Below, one piece after another: positions 16,400-24,043 of a stretch of 64,000 bases of DNA. Every line of letters starts with the position of its first letter. The first letter of the stretch is position 1. This DNA is from Streptomyces sp. WMMC940 (GTDB lineage: Bacteria; Actinomycetota; Actinomycetes; Streptomycetales; Streptomycetaceae). Both the position numbers and the translations under genes were made by a program. Where the stretch lies: the NCBI RefSeq assembly GCF_027460265.1, contig NZ_JAPZBC010000001.1, positions 3,681,001 to 3,745,000 on the forward strand, in the 5' to 3' direction. The notes beneath the pieces were generated by a model. It did no database searches and was not told the DNA's origin. It saw nothing but the letters and a program-made list of their open reading frames with translations.

Positions 16400-16993
16400 T
16401 CAGGACGCCGTGCGCAGCCCGTCGAAGGCCAGCCGGACCACCGCGTCCGCGACCTGCTGCCGGTCGTACCCGGTACCGGCCTGCGGCCTGTACCACTCCA
16501 CCAGGGAGTTGACCATGCCGAACAGCAGCCGCGTCGCCAGCCTCGTGTCCACGTCCGCGCGCAGGTCGCCGTCCGCCGCGGCCGCCTTGAGCAGATCGGC
16601 GACCCGGTGGTCGAACTCGCGGCGCCGCTCCATGGCCCACCGCTCGGTCCTGGTGTTGCCCCGGACCCGAAGCAGCAGCGTGACGTAGGGCAGCTCCGCC
16701 ATCAGCACCTCGACGGTCCGGCGGGTGACGTACTCCACCCGCTCCAGCGCCCGTCCGCGCGTCGCGCCCGGCTCCTCGAGGATCCCGAAGAGCCCGTCGA
16801 GGGCGCGGCTGACGGCCCGCCTCAGCAGTTCCTCCTTGCCGGCCACGTGGTGGTATATCGACGACTTGGAGATGCCCGCGGCCTTGGAGAGATGCTCCAT
16901 GGAAGTGCCGTCGTAGCCGCGTTCGTTGAAGACCCCGACGGCGACGGACAGCAGGGTCTCCGGGGTGTACGTGTCGCGCTTCGCGGTCGTCAT
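16400..16993 (-). CDS. paaR: TetR-family regulator of phenylacetate catabolism (PaaR type)
   Basis: A 197-residue TetR/AcrR protein with an N-terminal helix-turn-helix (TPETLLSVAVGVFNERGYDG, then SMEHLSKAAGISKSSIYHHV) and an all-helical ligand-binding domain. Its start overlaps the paaH stop by 4 nt, so it is the second gene of a paaH-paaR unit and would be co-expressed with the pathway. The 18-bp palindromic site found at paaH/paaN (18594-18611) and paaA (24015-24032) contains ACCGnnCGnnCGGT, the core reported for actinobacterial PaaR, which responds to phenylacetyl-CoA. It is therefore the likely local repressor. The assignment is by context and operator pattern. Confidence 0.82.
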   Translation of the reverse strand: MTTAKRDTYTPETLLSVAVGVFNERGYDGTSMEHLSKAAGISKSSIYHHVAGKEELLRRAVSRALDGLFGILEEPGATRGRALERVEYVTRRTVEVLMAELPYVTLLLRVRGNTRTERWAMERRREFDHRVADLLKAAAADGDLRADVDTRLATRLLFGMVNSLVEWYRPQAGTGYDRQQVADAVVRLAFDGLRTAS

Positions 16994-18540
16994 GAGGCCT
17001 GCTCGCCCTTCATCCGGACGTACGACTGGCGATAGAGGCCCAGTGACGGCGCATAGCGGCCGGTCGGCACGCGCGCGTGGAGCTCGTCGAGGAGCTCGTG
17101 CGCCCAGGCGCGGCCCAGCCGATGGCCCCATTCCACCGGGCCGACCGGGTAGTTGACCCCGAGCCGCATGGCGGTGTCGATGTCCTCCGGGGACGCCACC
17201 CCCTTGGCGACGGCGTCGGCAGCGGCGTCCACGAGCATCGCGACCGTCCGCGCGACGATCATGCCGGGCACGTCGCCGATGACGCTGACCTTCTTGCCGA
17301 GGGCCTGGAAGAGGCCGATCGACTGCCGCAGCGTCTCCCAGCCGGTGACCTCCGACGCGGACAGGGCGATCCTGGTCGCCGACCGGTAGTCGAGGGCCAG
17401 GTCGAAGTAGACGACGTCACGGAACTCCGCCGACGTCTGCCCGTCCGCGAGCGCGAGCTGCCCGCCGCTCGGGAGCAGGATGCGGGTCCCGCGGTCCTCG
17501 TCCTCCTCGTACACCGTGACACCGGCCTCCCGGCACAACGTGATCAGGGCCCCGGCCGGCCCCAGGTCGCCCTCCACCGTGATGTGCGGCGGGGGCTCGG
17601 TCGCCGGGGCGGTGTGCGGCTCGGGGCGCTCCGCGCCGTCCTCGTAGACGTACCACCCGCGGCCCGACTTGCGTCCCAGGCGGCCCGACTCCACGAGGCG
17701 GCGCTGGGCGAGCGACGGCGCGAACTTGGGGCTCCGGAAGAACGACTCCCACACGGAGCGGGTGACCGCCTCGTTGACGTCCTGGCCGATCAGATCGGTG
17801 AGCTCGAACGGGCCCATCCTGAAGCCGCCGCACTCGCGCAGGACCGCGTCGATGGTGGCGGGGTCGGCTCCGCGCTCCTCGTGGACCGCGAAGGCCTCGG
17901 CGTAGAACGGCCGGGCGATGCGGTTGACGATGAACCCGGGGGTGTCCGCGCAGCGGACCGGGGTCTTGCCCCACGCCTTCGCCGTATCGTGGGCGCGGGC
18001 GGCCGCGTCCTCGTCGGTGGCGAAGCCGCTGACGACCTCGACCAGCGGAAGGAGCGGCGCCGGGTTGAAGAAGTGCAGTCCGACGAAGCGTCCGGGCCTT
18101 CGCAGCACACCCGCGACGGCGGTGACGGACAGGGAGGAGGTGTTGGTGGCGAGGAGGCAGTCGTCGGCGACGACCTCCTCGAGCGCGCGGAAGAGCTCCT
18201 GCTTGACGGCGAGGTCCTCGACGACGGCCTCGATCACGAGCGCGCTGTCCGCGAGATCGGCGATCTCCGTCGCACGCGTCAGCCGGAGGGCGGCCGCGCC
18301 GAGGGCATCCTCCTCCAGCCGCCCCTTCTCGGCCAGCCGGTCCAGGCGGGTCAGGATCGCGCCGGTGCCGGCCTCCGCCTGGCCGGGGGCGACGTCGTAG
18401 AGGCGCACACGATGGCCGGCGAGCAGCGCGACCTGCGCGATGCCCTGCCCCATGGTGCCGGCGCCCACGACGGCGACGGTGCGGCTGGGGGCGATGGCGT
18501 CGGTGCCGCTGGGGCCGCCGGCGGCGTCGGTGACGGTCAT
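16990..18540 (-). CDS. paaH: 3-hydroxyacyl-CoA dehydrogenase PaaH
   Basis: A 516-residue NAD-dependent dehydrogenase for the 3-hydroxyadipyl-CoA step of phenylacetate degradation. It begins with a Rossmann domain (VAVVGAGTMGQGIAQVAL, with VIEAVVEDLAVKQELF and the catalytic region ATNTSSLSVTAVAG and GLHFFNPAPLLPLVEVV). A helical domain follows (DTPGFIVNRIARPFYAEAF), and a second C-terminal 3-hydroxyacyl-CoA dehydrogenase domain ends MRLGVNYPVGPVEWGHRLG. The two-domain length is typical of PaaH/PaaC proteins. It diverges from paaN across a PaaR-type operator and overlaps paaR. Confidence 0.9.
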   Translation of the reverse strand: MTVTDAAGGPSGTDAIAPSRTVAVVGAGTMGQGIAQVALLAGHRVRLYDVAPGQAEAGTGAILTRLDRLAEKGRLEEDALGAAALRLTRATEIADLADSALVIEAVVEDLAVKQELFRALEEVVADDCLLATNTSSLSVTAVAGVLRRPGRFVGLHFFNPAPLLPLVEVVSGFATDEDAAARAHDTAKAWGKTPVRCADTPGFIVNRIARPFYAEAFAVHEERGADPATIDAVLRECGGFRMGPFELTDLIGQDVNEAVTRSVWESFFRSPKFAPSLAQRRLVESGRLGRKSGRGWYVYEDGAERPEPHTAPATEPPPHITVEGDLGPAGALITLCREAGVTVYEEDEDRGTRILLPSGGQLALADGQTSAEFRDVVYFDLALDYRSATRIALSASEVTGWETLRQSIGLFQALGKKVSVIGDVPGMIVARTVAMLVDAAADAVAKGVASPEDIDTAMRLGVNYPVGPVEWGHRLGRAWAHELLDELHARVPTGRYAPSLGLYRQSYVRMKGEQAS

Positions 18541-18562
18541 GGCAGTGATCCTCCCCTACGAG

Positions 18563-18571
18563 TCATCCACA
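18563..18571 (+). promoter_or_regulatory. DnaA-box-like nonamer in the paaH/paaN intergenic region
   Basis: TCATCCACA fits the relaxed Streptomyces DnaA-box pattern (two pyrimidines, any of G/A/C, TCCACA). It lies 26 nt from the PaaR-type operator. A single degenerate match like this is expected by chance in a window of this size. Confidence 0.2.
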
Positions 18572-18593
18572 GGATCTGCGGACCCCCCTTGTC

Positions 18594-18611
18594 CCGACCG
18601 ATCGTTCGGTT
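18594..18611. promoter_or_regulatory. PaaR operator between paaH and paaN
   Basis: CCGACCGATCGTTCGGTT contains the near-palindrome ACCGATCGTTCGGT (18597-18610). An exact reverse-complement copy lies upstream of paaA at 24015-24032. Its place between the divergent paaH and paaN genes, next to the pathway regulator gene, argues for a shared TetR operator. Confidence 0.75.
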
Positions 18612-18664
18612 ACTCTAACTCTGTCCGCGTTCCCCTGCCCAGCTCACCGAGGAGTTGGTCTTCC

Positions 18665-20326
18665 ATGCAGCTGACCGAGACCCACCGGCCGACGCTCGAC
18701 CGGGCTCTCGAGGCGATCCGCACCCGGGCGTACTGGTCGCCCCACCCCGAGCATCCGAAGGCGTACGGCGAGACCGGCGCGGCGGACGGCCTCGCGGCGT
18801 ACCAGGCCCTGCTCGGCTCGCGTTTCGAGCTCGACCAGCCCGGCACCGACGGCTGGACCGGCGGGGAGGTGTCGCCGTACGGACCGGAGCTGGGGATCGA
18901 GTATCCGCACCCGGACCTCGACGTCCTGCTGCCCGCGATGCGCGCGGGCACGGCGACCTGGCGCGACGCGGGCCCGGAGACGCGCGCCCTGGTCTGCCTG
19001 GAGATCCTGTCGCGGATCAGCGCCCGCACCCATGAGTTCGCCCACGCGGTCATGCACACGAGTGGCCAGGCGTTCATGATGGCGCTCCAGGCCGGCGGCC
19101 CGCACGCCCAGGACCGCGGTCTGGAGGCGGTGGCGTACGCCTACGAGGAGCAGACGCGCACGCCGCAGACCGCCGACTGGTCCAAGCCCCAGGGCAAGCG
19201 GGACCCGCTGGAGCTGCGGAAGGTCTTCACGGCCGCCCCGCGCGGTATCGCGCTGTTGATCGGCTGCAACACCTTCCCGACGTGGAACGGCTACCCGGGC
19301 CTGTTCGCCTCGCTGGCCACCGGCAACCCCGTGCTGGTGAAGCCCCACCCGCGCGCGGTCCTCCCCCTCGCCATGACGGTCCGGATCGCCCGTGAGGTGC
19401 TGGGCGAGGCGGGCTTCGACCCGAACCTGGTGGCCCTGGCCGCCGAGCGCCCCGGCGAGGGCATCGCCAAGACGCTCGCGCTGCGCCCGGAGATCAAGAT
19501 CATCGACTACACGGGGTCGACCGAGTTCGGCAACTGGCTGGAGGAGAACGCCCGCCAGGCACAGGTCTACACGGAGAAGGCCGGCGTCAACACGGTGGTG
19601 ATCGACTCCACCGACGACTACAAGGGGATGCTGTCGAACCTGGCGTTCTCGCTGTCCCTGTACAGCGGCCAGATGTGCACCACCCCGCAGAACCTGCTCA
19701 TCCCCCGCGACGGCATCACCACGGACGCCGGCCCCAAGTCGTACGACGAGGTCGTCGCCGATCTCGCGGCCTCCGTGAGCGGTCTGCTCGGCGACGACGG
19801 CCGGGCGAACGCCCTGCTGGGCGCCCTGGTGAACCCGGATGTGAAGGCCCGGCTCGAGGCCGCGGCGGGTCTGGGCGAGGTGGCGCTGGCCTCCCGCGAG
19901 GTCGCCAATCCGGAGTTCCCCGGCGCCGTCGTGCGCACACCCGTGATCGTGAAGCTGGACGGTGCCAAGCCGGACGACGAGGCGTCCTTCATGTCCGAGT
20001 GCTTCGGGCCGGTGTCCTTCGCCGTCGCGGTCGACTCGACGAGCGACGCGCTGGAGCTGCTGCGACGCACGGTGCGCGACAAGGGCGCGATGACGGTCGG
20101 CGCTTACACGACCTCGGCGGAGACCGAGCGGGCGGTCGAGGAGGTCTGCCTGGAGGAGTCGGCGCAGCTCTCCCTGAACCTCACGGGCGGCGTCTATGTG
20201 AACCAGACCGCGGCGTTCTCGGACTTCCACGGCTCCGGCGGCAACCCCGCGGCCAACGCGGCCCTGTGCGACGGGGCCTTCGTGTCGAACCGCTTCCGCA
20301 TGGTGGAGGTCCGCCGACAGGCCTGA
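18665..20326 (+). CDS. paaN: Phenylacetate degradation protein PaaN (aldehyde dehydrogenase)
   Basis: A 553-residue aldehyde dehydrogenase of the PaaN family, which oxidises the ring-cleavage semialdehyde in aerobic phenylacetate catabolism. The fold is visible in GIALLIGCNTFPTWNGYPGL, LATGNPVLVKPHPRAVLPLA, IDYTGSTEFGNWLEENA, the catalytic Cys in YSGQMCTTPQN and SECFGPVSFAVA near the end. It has no enoyl-CoA hydratase (MaoC) domain, so the ring-opening hydrolase activity found in PaaZ must come from elsewhere. GAGGAG precedes the ATG at 18665. It is monocistronic: a PaaR operator lies upstream and a GC-rich terminator downstream. Confidence 0.92.
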   Translation: MQLTETHRPTLDRALEAIRTRAYWSPHPEHPKAYGETGAADGLAAYQALLGSRFELDQPGTDGWTGGEVSPYGPELGIEYPHPDLDVLLPAMRAGTATWRDAGPETRALVCLEILSRISARTHEFAHAVMHTSGQAFMMALQAGGPHAQDRGLEAVAYAYEEQTRTPQTADWSKPQGKRDPLELRKVFTAAPRGIALLIGCNTFPTWNGYPGLFASLATGNPVLVKPHPRAVLPLAMTVRIAREVLGEAGFDPNLVALAAERPGEGIAKTLALRPEIKIIDYTGSTEFGNWLEENARQAQVYTEKAGVNTVVIDSTDDYKGMLSNLAFSLSLYSGQMCTTPQNLLIPRDGITTDAGPKSYDEVVADLAASVSGLLGDDGRANALLGALVNPDVKARLEAAAGLGEVALASREVANPEFPGAVVRTPVIVKLDGAKPDDEASFMSECFGPVSFAVAVDSTSDALELLRRTVRDKGAMTVGAYTTSAETERAVEEVCLEESAQLSLNLTGGVYVNQTAAFSDFHGSGGNPAANAALCDGAFVSNRFRMVEVRRQA

Positions 20327-20347
20327 CCTCCGGTTCTTGCCGCCCGC

Positions 20348-20385
20348 CCGCCCGCCCGGCTCGCTCGCGCGGGCCGGGCGGGCGG
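20348..20385 (+). terminator. Terminator after paaN
   Basis: A 13-bp GC-only stem (20348-20360 with 20373-20385) has a 12-nt loop (TCGCTCGCGCGG) and begins 22 nt after the paaN stop. Lack of a T-tract is usual for Streptomyces terminators. Confidence 0.75.
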
Positions 20386-20401
20386 CGCTCTCATGGGCGG
20401 G

Positions 20402-20600
20402 TCAGGACGCCGTGGGGATGTCCGCGTACCGCTGGATCCAGGAGGGCATGGCGATCGCGGCGGCCGCGCCGGCGTTGATCGAGCGGGTGGAGCCGAACTG
20501 GGCGATCGAGCACACCCAGCGCCGCCGCCCCGCGATGTGGATCTCCTTGGCCAGGAAGGCGTTGGCGGTCCTGACCACGGAGCCGATGTTGAAGTATCGG
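20402..20600 (-). pseudogene. Remnant of a SpoU/TrmH RNA methyltransferase with internal deletion
   Basis: Read leftward, the segment encodes RYFNIGSVVRTANAFLAKEI then HIAGRRRW, which is motif 1 of SpoU methyltransferases. It then jumps directly to VCSIAQFGSTRSINAGAAAA and IAMPSWIQRYAD, the C-terminal SAM-knot end of the same family. About 60-70 residues that normally separate these blocks (including motif 2) are missing, and there is no start: the reading frame comes straight out of the 3' end of the neighbouring methyltransferase gene. This is a decayed gene whose 5' half was lost or replaced when the adjacent gene joined it. It should not be functional. Confidence 0.75.
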
Positions 20601-21383
20601 TTACACAGCGGGTCCGGAGAGCAATGCGTCGTCTTGGGGACCTCCCCAGTGGAACAAAGCCATGGCCACGCTGGTCGCCAGGTTGTAGCTCGACACCTGG
20701 GGCCGCATGGGAAGGGCCAGCAGTTCGGTTGCCCGGCTTCGGAGCTCAGGCGAGACCCCGTGCCGCTCGGAGCCGAACACGAGCAGCGCGTCACCGGGGA
20801 TGGCCACAGACCTGATGTCCTCCCCCTCGGGGTCCAGGGCATACATCGGGCCTGGTGGAAGATCGTCGAAGGGAAGCCGTTCGACGGCGGTCGCAAAGTG
20901 GAGACCCGCGCCCGCCCTCACCGCGTTGGGGTGCCAGGGGTCCACGTCACCGGTGGTGACGACGCCTGTCGCCCCGAAACCGGCAGCCAGACGAACCACG
21001 GCCCCGACATTCCCAAGATTGCGCGGGTTGTCCAGAACGACGATCGGTGACGTCCGTGGCAACCGAACCAGCCCCGCCAAGTTCGCCTGCCGGCTTCGCC
21101 TGGTGGCCAGAGAGGCCACCTCCGTAGGGTGAACCCTCGGCACCAGTTTCCGCAGGGTTTGCCCGGGTACCTCGACGACAAGATCCCTGATGCGGTCCGT
21201 CACGTCGTCGGCGAGCGAATCGGCCAACGCCAGGGCGGCTTCCTTGTCGCTGGTGACTGCGACTCGTACGTCCGCTCCGAAACGGAGCGCGTGTTTCAGC
21301 GCATGGAAGCCGTCAAGCAGCACAGCGTCAGGTGCGGCCTCACTCCACTGCCGTACAGCCCTCGAGGCCTCGTCATCGCTCAT
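20601..21383 (-). CDS. TrmH/SpoU-family RNA methyltransferase
   Basis: A 260-residue 2'-O-ribose methyltransferase. An N-terminal substrate-binding domain of about 100 residues is followed by the SPOUT knot: motif 1 IVVLDNPRNLGNVGAVVRLA, motif 2 LLVFGSERHGVSPELRS, and motif 3 ALPMRPQVSSYNLATSVAMA. In this last block the usual SLNVSVA is replaced by SSYNLATSVA. It methylates a tRNA or rRNA ribose; the target nucleotide cannot be told from sequence. It is full length and sits directly against a broken paralogue (20402-20600). Thiostrepton-type 23S resistance methyltransferases belong to the same fold, but nothing here singles that out. Confidence 0.82.
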   Translation of the reverse strand: MSDDEASRAVRQWSEAAPDAVLLDGFHALKHALRFGADVRVAVTSDKEAALALADSLADDVTDRIRDLVVEVPGQTLRKLVPRVHPTEVASLATRRSRQANLAGLVRLPRTSPIVVLDNPRNLGNVGAVVRLAAGFGATGVVTTGDVDPWHPNAVRAGAGLHFATAVERLPFDDLPPGPMYALDPEGEDIRSVAIPGDALLVFGSERHGVSPELRSRATELLALPMRPQVSSYNLATSVAMALFHWGGPQDDALLSGPAV

Positions 21384-21848
21384 CGACTCAGGCTACGGTG
21401 CCAGTCAGCCGCTTTCCCCCATCGCACAACGCCCTCGGGGCCCGCTCCGTGGCCCGTATCCCGCCTGCATCGCAGCTCCGCCTCGGCGCGCGAGTCTCTG
21501 GCCACGGGGCGCCACCACCAGCGTGCGGTTACCCGCGTCCGTTGCAGGTCTCTTCGGGCTCCGTGGTCTCCATGACCACGACGCCGGACCTCAGCACCGC
21601 CTCCGTATGCGCAAGTGAAGTCGTGGCCCCGGTTCTCCACGGCCACGTGGAGGTCGTGCCGCCGGGCGTCCAGGTCGGCGACGATCGCCTCCCGCGTCCG
21701 GTGCCGGTACCGGTCGACCACGCTGCGCCGGTCCCGGCCGCGAGCAGTTCGGGATCGTACGCGCCCGTCCGGCCACGCCGGATGGGGCCCGACGCCAGCC
21801 TCCGGGCCGTGGCCGCCGTGGTACTGAACGGGTTCCCGGTTCTGGTGA
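21384..21848. other. No supported gene; possible decayed coding sequence
   Basis: In these 465 bp all six frames are short or low in plausible codon use. On the minus strand, protein-like stretches (GRTGAYDPELLAAGTGAAW, then REAIVADLDARRHDLHVAVE, then a tail VVVMETTEPEETCNGRG) lie in different frames. That suggests a decayed small gene downstream of the HTTM gene. I cannot assign a family. Confidence 0.35.
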
Positions 21849-23045
21849 TCACCCGACGAGGGTGCGGGTGGCCTGCTCCTCCGGCGTAGCGCGCTGCTCG
21901 GGGATCCGTACCGCCCGCCGCAGCACCCGGTCCCGGGCGCCGGCCACCCAGCCGCCGAGCCGGCGCAGGAAGGAGGTGGGCAGGAAGACGGCGTCGGCGG
22001 CGATCATCGCGAGGGAGAAGAAGGGCAGTCCGAGCAGGAGGGCGATGCCGGCGTGCTCCAGCATCATCGCCACCAGCAGGACGTTCTTGACCTTGCGGTT
22101 GAACAGCGTGAAGGGGAACGCGACCTGCACCATCACCGTGCCGTAGGTCAGCACCATCACCATCAGCCCGCTGTTGGCGAGGACGTCGGAGAGCGCGGGC
22201 CAGGGCGTGAAGTAGTCGAGCTTGAGCGGGTAGTACAGCGCGCTGCCGTCCTGCCACCGGGAGCCCTGGATCTTGTACCAGCCGGCCGTGGCGTAGATCA
22301 GGCAGACCTCCGCCATGATCACCACGAGGGCGGCGTTGTGGGCGAGGTTGGCGAGGACGTCGAGCAGGGTGCGGGGCTCGCCGTGCGGCGCGCGGCGGTT
22401 CACCGCCCACCACACGCCCTGGCAGCCCCACAGGCCCCAGAGCAGGAGGGCCAGCCACCACTCCCCGCCGGTCCGGTGCGTGAGCGACCCGAGGAGGAGC
22501 AGCAGTCCGAGCACCACCCAGAGCGCCGGCCCCCAGCGGTCCGGCGCCCGGTCCGCGGTGTCCGTCGTGCGCCGCGCCCGCCGGGCGTCCAGGGACCAGA
22601 CCTGGCCGCAGCGGGTGAACACGAGATAGATCGCCATCAGGTGGATCACGTTGTCGCCGCCGTCGCCCATGAAGATGGACCGGTTCTGCAGCGACAGCAC
22701 GCCGACCATGAAGACCACCGACATGGCGCGGGTGCGCCAGCCGAGCAGCAGCAGCACGGCGGACAGCACCGCGACGGCGTACACGGTCTCGAACCAGACG
22801 GCGCTGTCCGACCACATGAGCGCGGTGAACGCGTGGTTCTCGGCGATCAGCTGCTGGGCCATGTCCCAGCCCCAGGGGCCGTCCGGGCCGTACAGCTCGC
22901 GGCGGTGCGGGAACTCGCGCAGCAGGAACAGCAGCCAGGTCAGGGAGAAGCCGATACGGACGATCGCACTCTGGTACGGGCCGAGGGCCGTGGAGGTCAC
23001 TCGCTGGACGGCGGCGGCGAGTCGGCGGTCGAGTGGCTGGGTCAC
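21849..23045 (-). CDS. HTTM-domain integral membrane protein
   Basis: A 398-residue polytopic membrane protein of the HTTM group (horizontally transferred transmembrane domain, related to the membrane part of vitamin-K-dependent gamma-carboxylase). It has several helices (YQSAIVRIGFSLTWLLFLL, LSAVLLLLGWRTRAMSVVFM, WVVLGLLLLLGSLTHRTGG, IMAEVCLIYATAGWYKI, LEHAGIALLLGLPFFSLAMI) and the characteristic loop GDGGDNVIHL. The GTG at 23045 overlaps the stop of the DUF5819 gene (GTGA), so the two are translated together and probably form one membrane complex. Function is unknown. The pair lies between two PaaR-regulated promoters. Confidence 0.85.
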   Translation of the reverse strand: MTQPLDRRLAAAVQRVTSTALGPYQSAIVRIGFSLTWLLFLLREFPHRRELYGPDGPWGWDMAQQLIAENHAFTALMWSDSAVWFETVYAVAVLSAVLLLLGWRTRAMSVVFMVGVLSLQNRSIFMGDGGDNVIHLMAIYLVFTRCGQVWSLDARRARRTTDTADRAPDRWGPALWVVLGLLLLLGSLTHRTGGEWWLALLLWGLWGCQGVWWAVNRRAPHGEPRTLLDVLANLAHNAALVVIMAEVCLIYATAGWYKIQGSRWQDGSALYYPLKLDYFTPWPALSDVLANSGLMVMVLTYGTVMVQVAFPFTLFNRKVKNVLLVAMMLEHAGIALLLGLPFFSLAMIAADAVFLPTSFLRRLGGWVAGARDRVLRRAVRIPEQRATPEEQATRTLVG

Positions 23046-23932
23046 CGTCCCGCCTCCTTGTCGCCCGCGCCGTTGCGCACGTCGAGGGGCAGATCGGCGG
23101 TGGTCACGGTCCACCACGGGAGCACCCGGTAGTACGGGCGGGTGTCGATCTTCTCGCGGCTCCACGGAGGCGCCTTGACGGAGCGGGTGGTGGAGCGGAG
23201 CTGGATGCGCTCTACGCGTCCGCCCAGGTCGTTCTTGTCCAGGCGCGTCATCACGATGCGGCGGACGTAGCGCTCGGAGAGCTGACCGCGCAGACCGTTG
23301 GGCTTGTTGTCGTCCGTGTGCGAGTTGCTGTAGAAGTCCCAGCCCCTGCGGAGTTCGTTCTGGTGCACATGGCTGGGGAGGAGGTTGCCCCGGATCGCCT
23401 CGCCGTCCTCGGCCGAGAGGTCGATCCAGTCGCTCGTCCGGCGGCTGCCGTCACGTCCGGCGACCTCGGCGCGCACCTGGACCGCGATGTTCTGCTGGAG
23501 CGGGTTGGGCGCGAAGAGCTTCCAGTTCTGCTCGAACTCGGGGTAGATCCACTCGTCGATCCCCTTGCCGTGCTGCTTGGTCAGCGTGTTCGACGGCGCG
23601 ACGTGCAGGAACACCATGGCCAGGTGGACGCATGCGAGGACGGCGACGAGCCCGAGGGCGACCGCGGCCACGACCTGGTAGGGGAGGGACAGGGCCGCGA
23701 TACCGCCGGACGGGCGCTCCCGGAGCGGTGCCTCGCCCGGGTCGCCGGCGCCGGTCGCGTCGTCCGGGGGGCGGACAGTCGTGGTCGTTCCCGGGTCACC
23801 GGTCGCGCCCTCACCGGTCGCCACACCGCGCCGGTGCGGACCGCCTGAGCTGCCCGAATCACGTATCGCGCCCGGCACGACGGGCGGAACCGCTCCGGCG
23901 CCCTCGGCGCCGTCGCCGTCGTACGAGTCCAT
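23042..23932 (-). CDS. DUF5819-family membrane-anchored protein
   Basis: A 296-residue protein. A Pro/Gly/Thr-rich cytoplasmic N-terminus of about 75 residues is followed by one membrane helix (VVAAVALGLVAVLACVHLAM) and an extracytoplasmic domain with the DUF5819 hallmark WKLFAPNPLQQNIAVQVRAE. The membrane-proximal Trp/Tyr pattern and the partner HTTM gene are typical of this pair in Streptomyces. The ATG at 23932 follows GGGGCGGG. No catalytic residues are recognisable and the function is unknown. It is divergent from paaA across about 110 bp containing a PaaR operator. Confidence 0.82.
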   Translation of the reverse strand: MDSYDGDGAEGAGAVPPVVPGAIRDSGSSGGPHRRGVATGEGATGDPGTTTTVRPPDDATGAGDPGEAPLRERPSGGIAALSLPYQVVAAVALGLVAVLACVHLAMVFLHVAPSNTLTKQHGKGIDEWIYPEFEQNWKLFAPNPLQQNIAVQVRAEVAGRDGSRRTSDWIDLSAEDGEAIRGNLLPSHVHQNELRRGWDFYSNSHTDDNKPNGLRGQLSERYVRRIVMTRLDKNDLGGRVERIQLRSTTRSVKAPPWSREKIDTRPYYRVLPWWTVTTADLPLDVRNGAGDKEAGR

Positions 23933-23961
23933 CCCGCCCCGATCCCCTTGGTCCACCGCGG

Positions 23962-23970
23962 CTATCCACA
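23962..23970 (+). promoter_or_regulatory. DnaA-box-like nonamer upstream of paaA
   Basis: CTATCCACA fits the relaxed Streptomyces DnaA-box pattern and lies 45 nt before the PaaR operator, an arrangement similar to that at 18563. It is weak evidence on its own. Confidence 0.2.
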
Positions 23971-24014
23971 GGGTTGACACCTTACGGGCCGCCGACTCAC
24001 CATTGAAGTCATTC

Positions 24015-24032
24015 AACCGAACGATCGGTCGG
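24015..24032. promoter_or_regulatory. PaaR operator upstream of paaA
   Basis: AACCGAACGATCGGTCGG is the exact reverse complement of the site at 18594-18611. It ends 11 nt before the paaA start codon, so bound repressor would block the paaABCDE transcript close to its start. Confidence 0.78.
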
Positions 24033-24043
24033 TAGGGGGTCCG

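Noticed and set aside
21639..21650. CCACGTGG-containing sequence as a further parS site
   Set aside because: Only the central CACGTG matches; the GTTT/AAAC arms are absent.
21529..22815. A 428-codon minus-strand frame overlapping the HTTM gene
   Set aside because: The HTTM frame has membrane helices and homology while this one is Arg/Pro-rich. Only its last part (21529-21848) lies outside, and that is treated as a possible relic.
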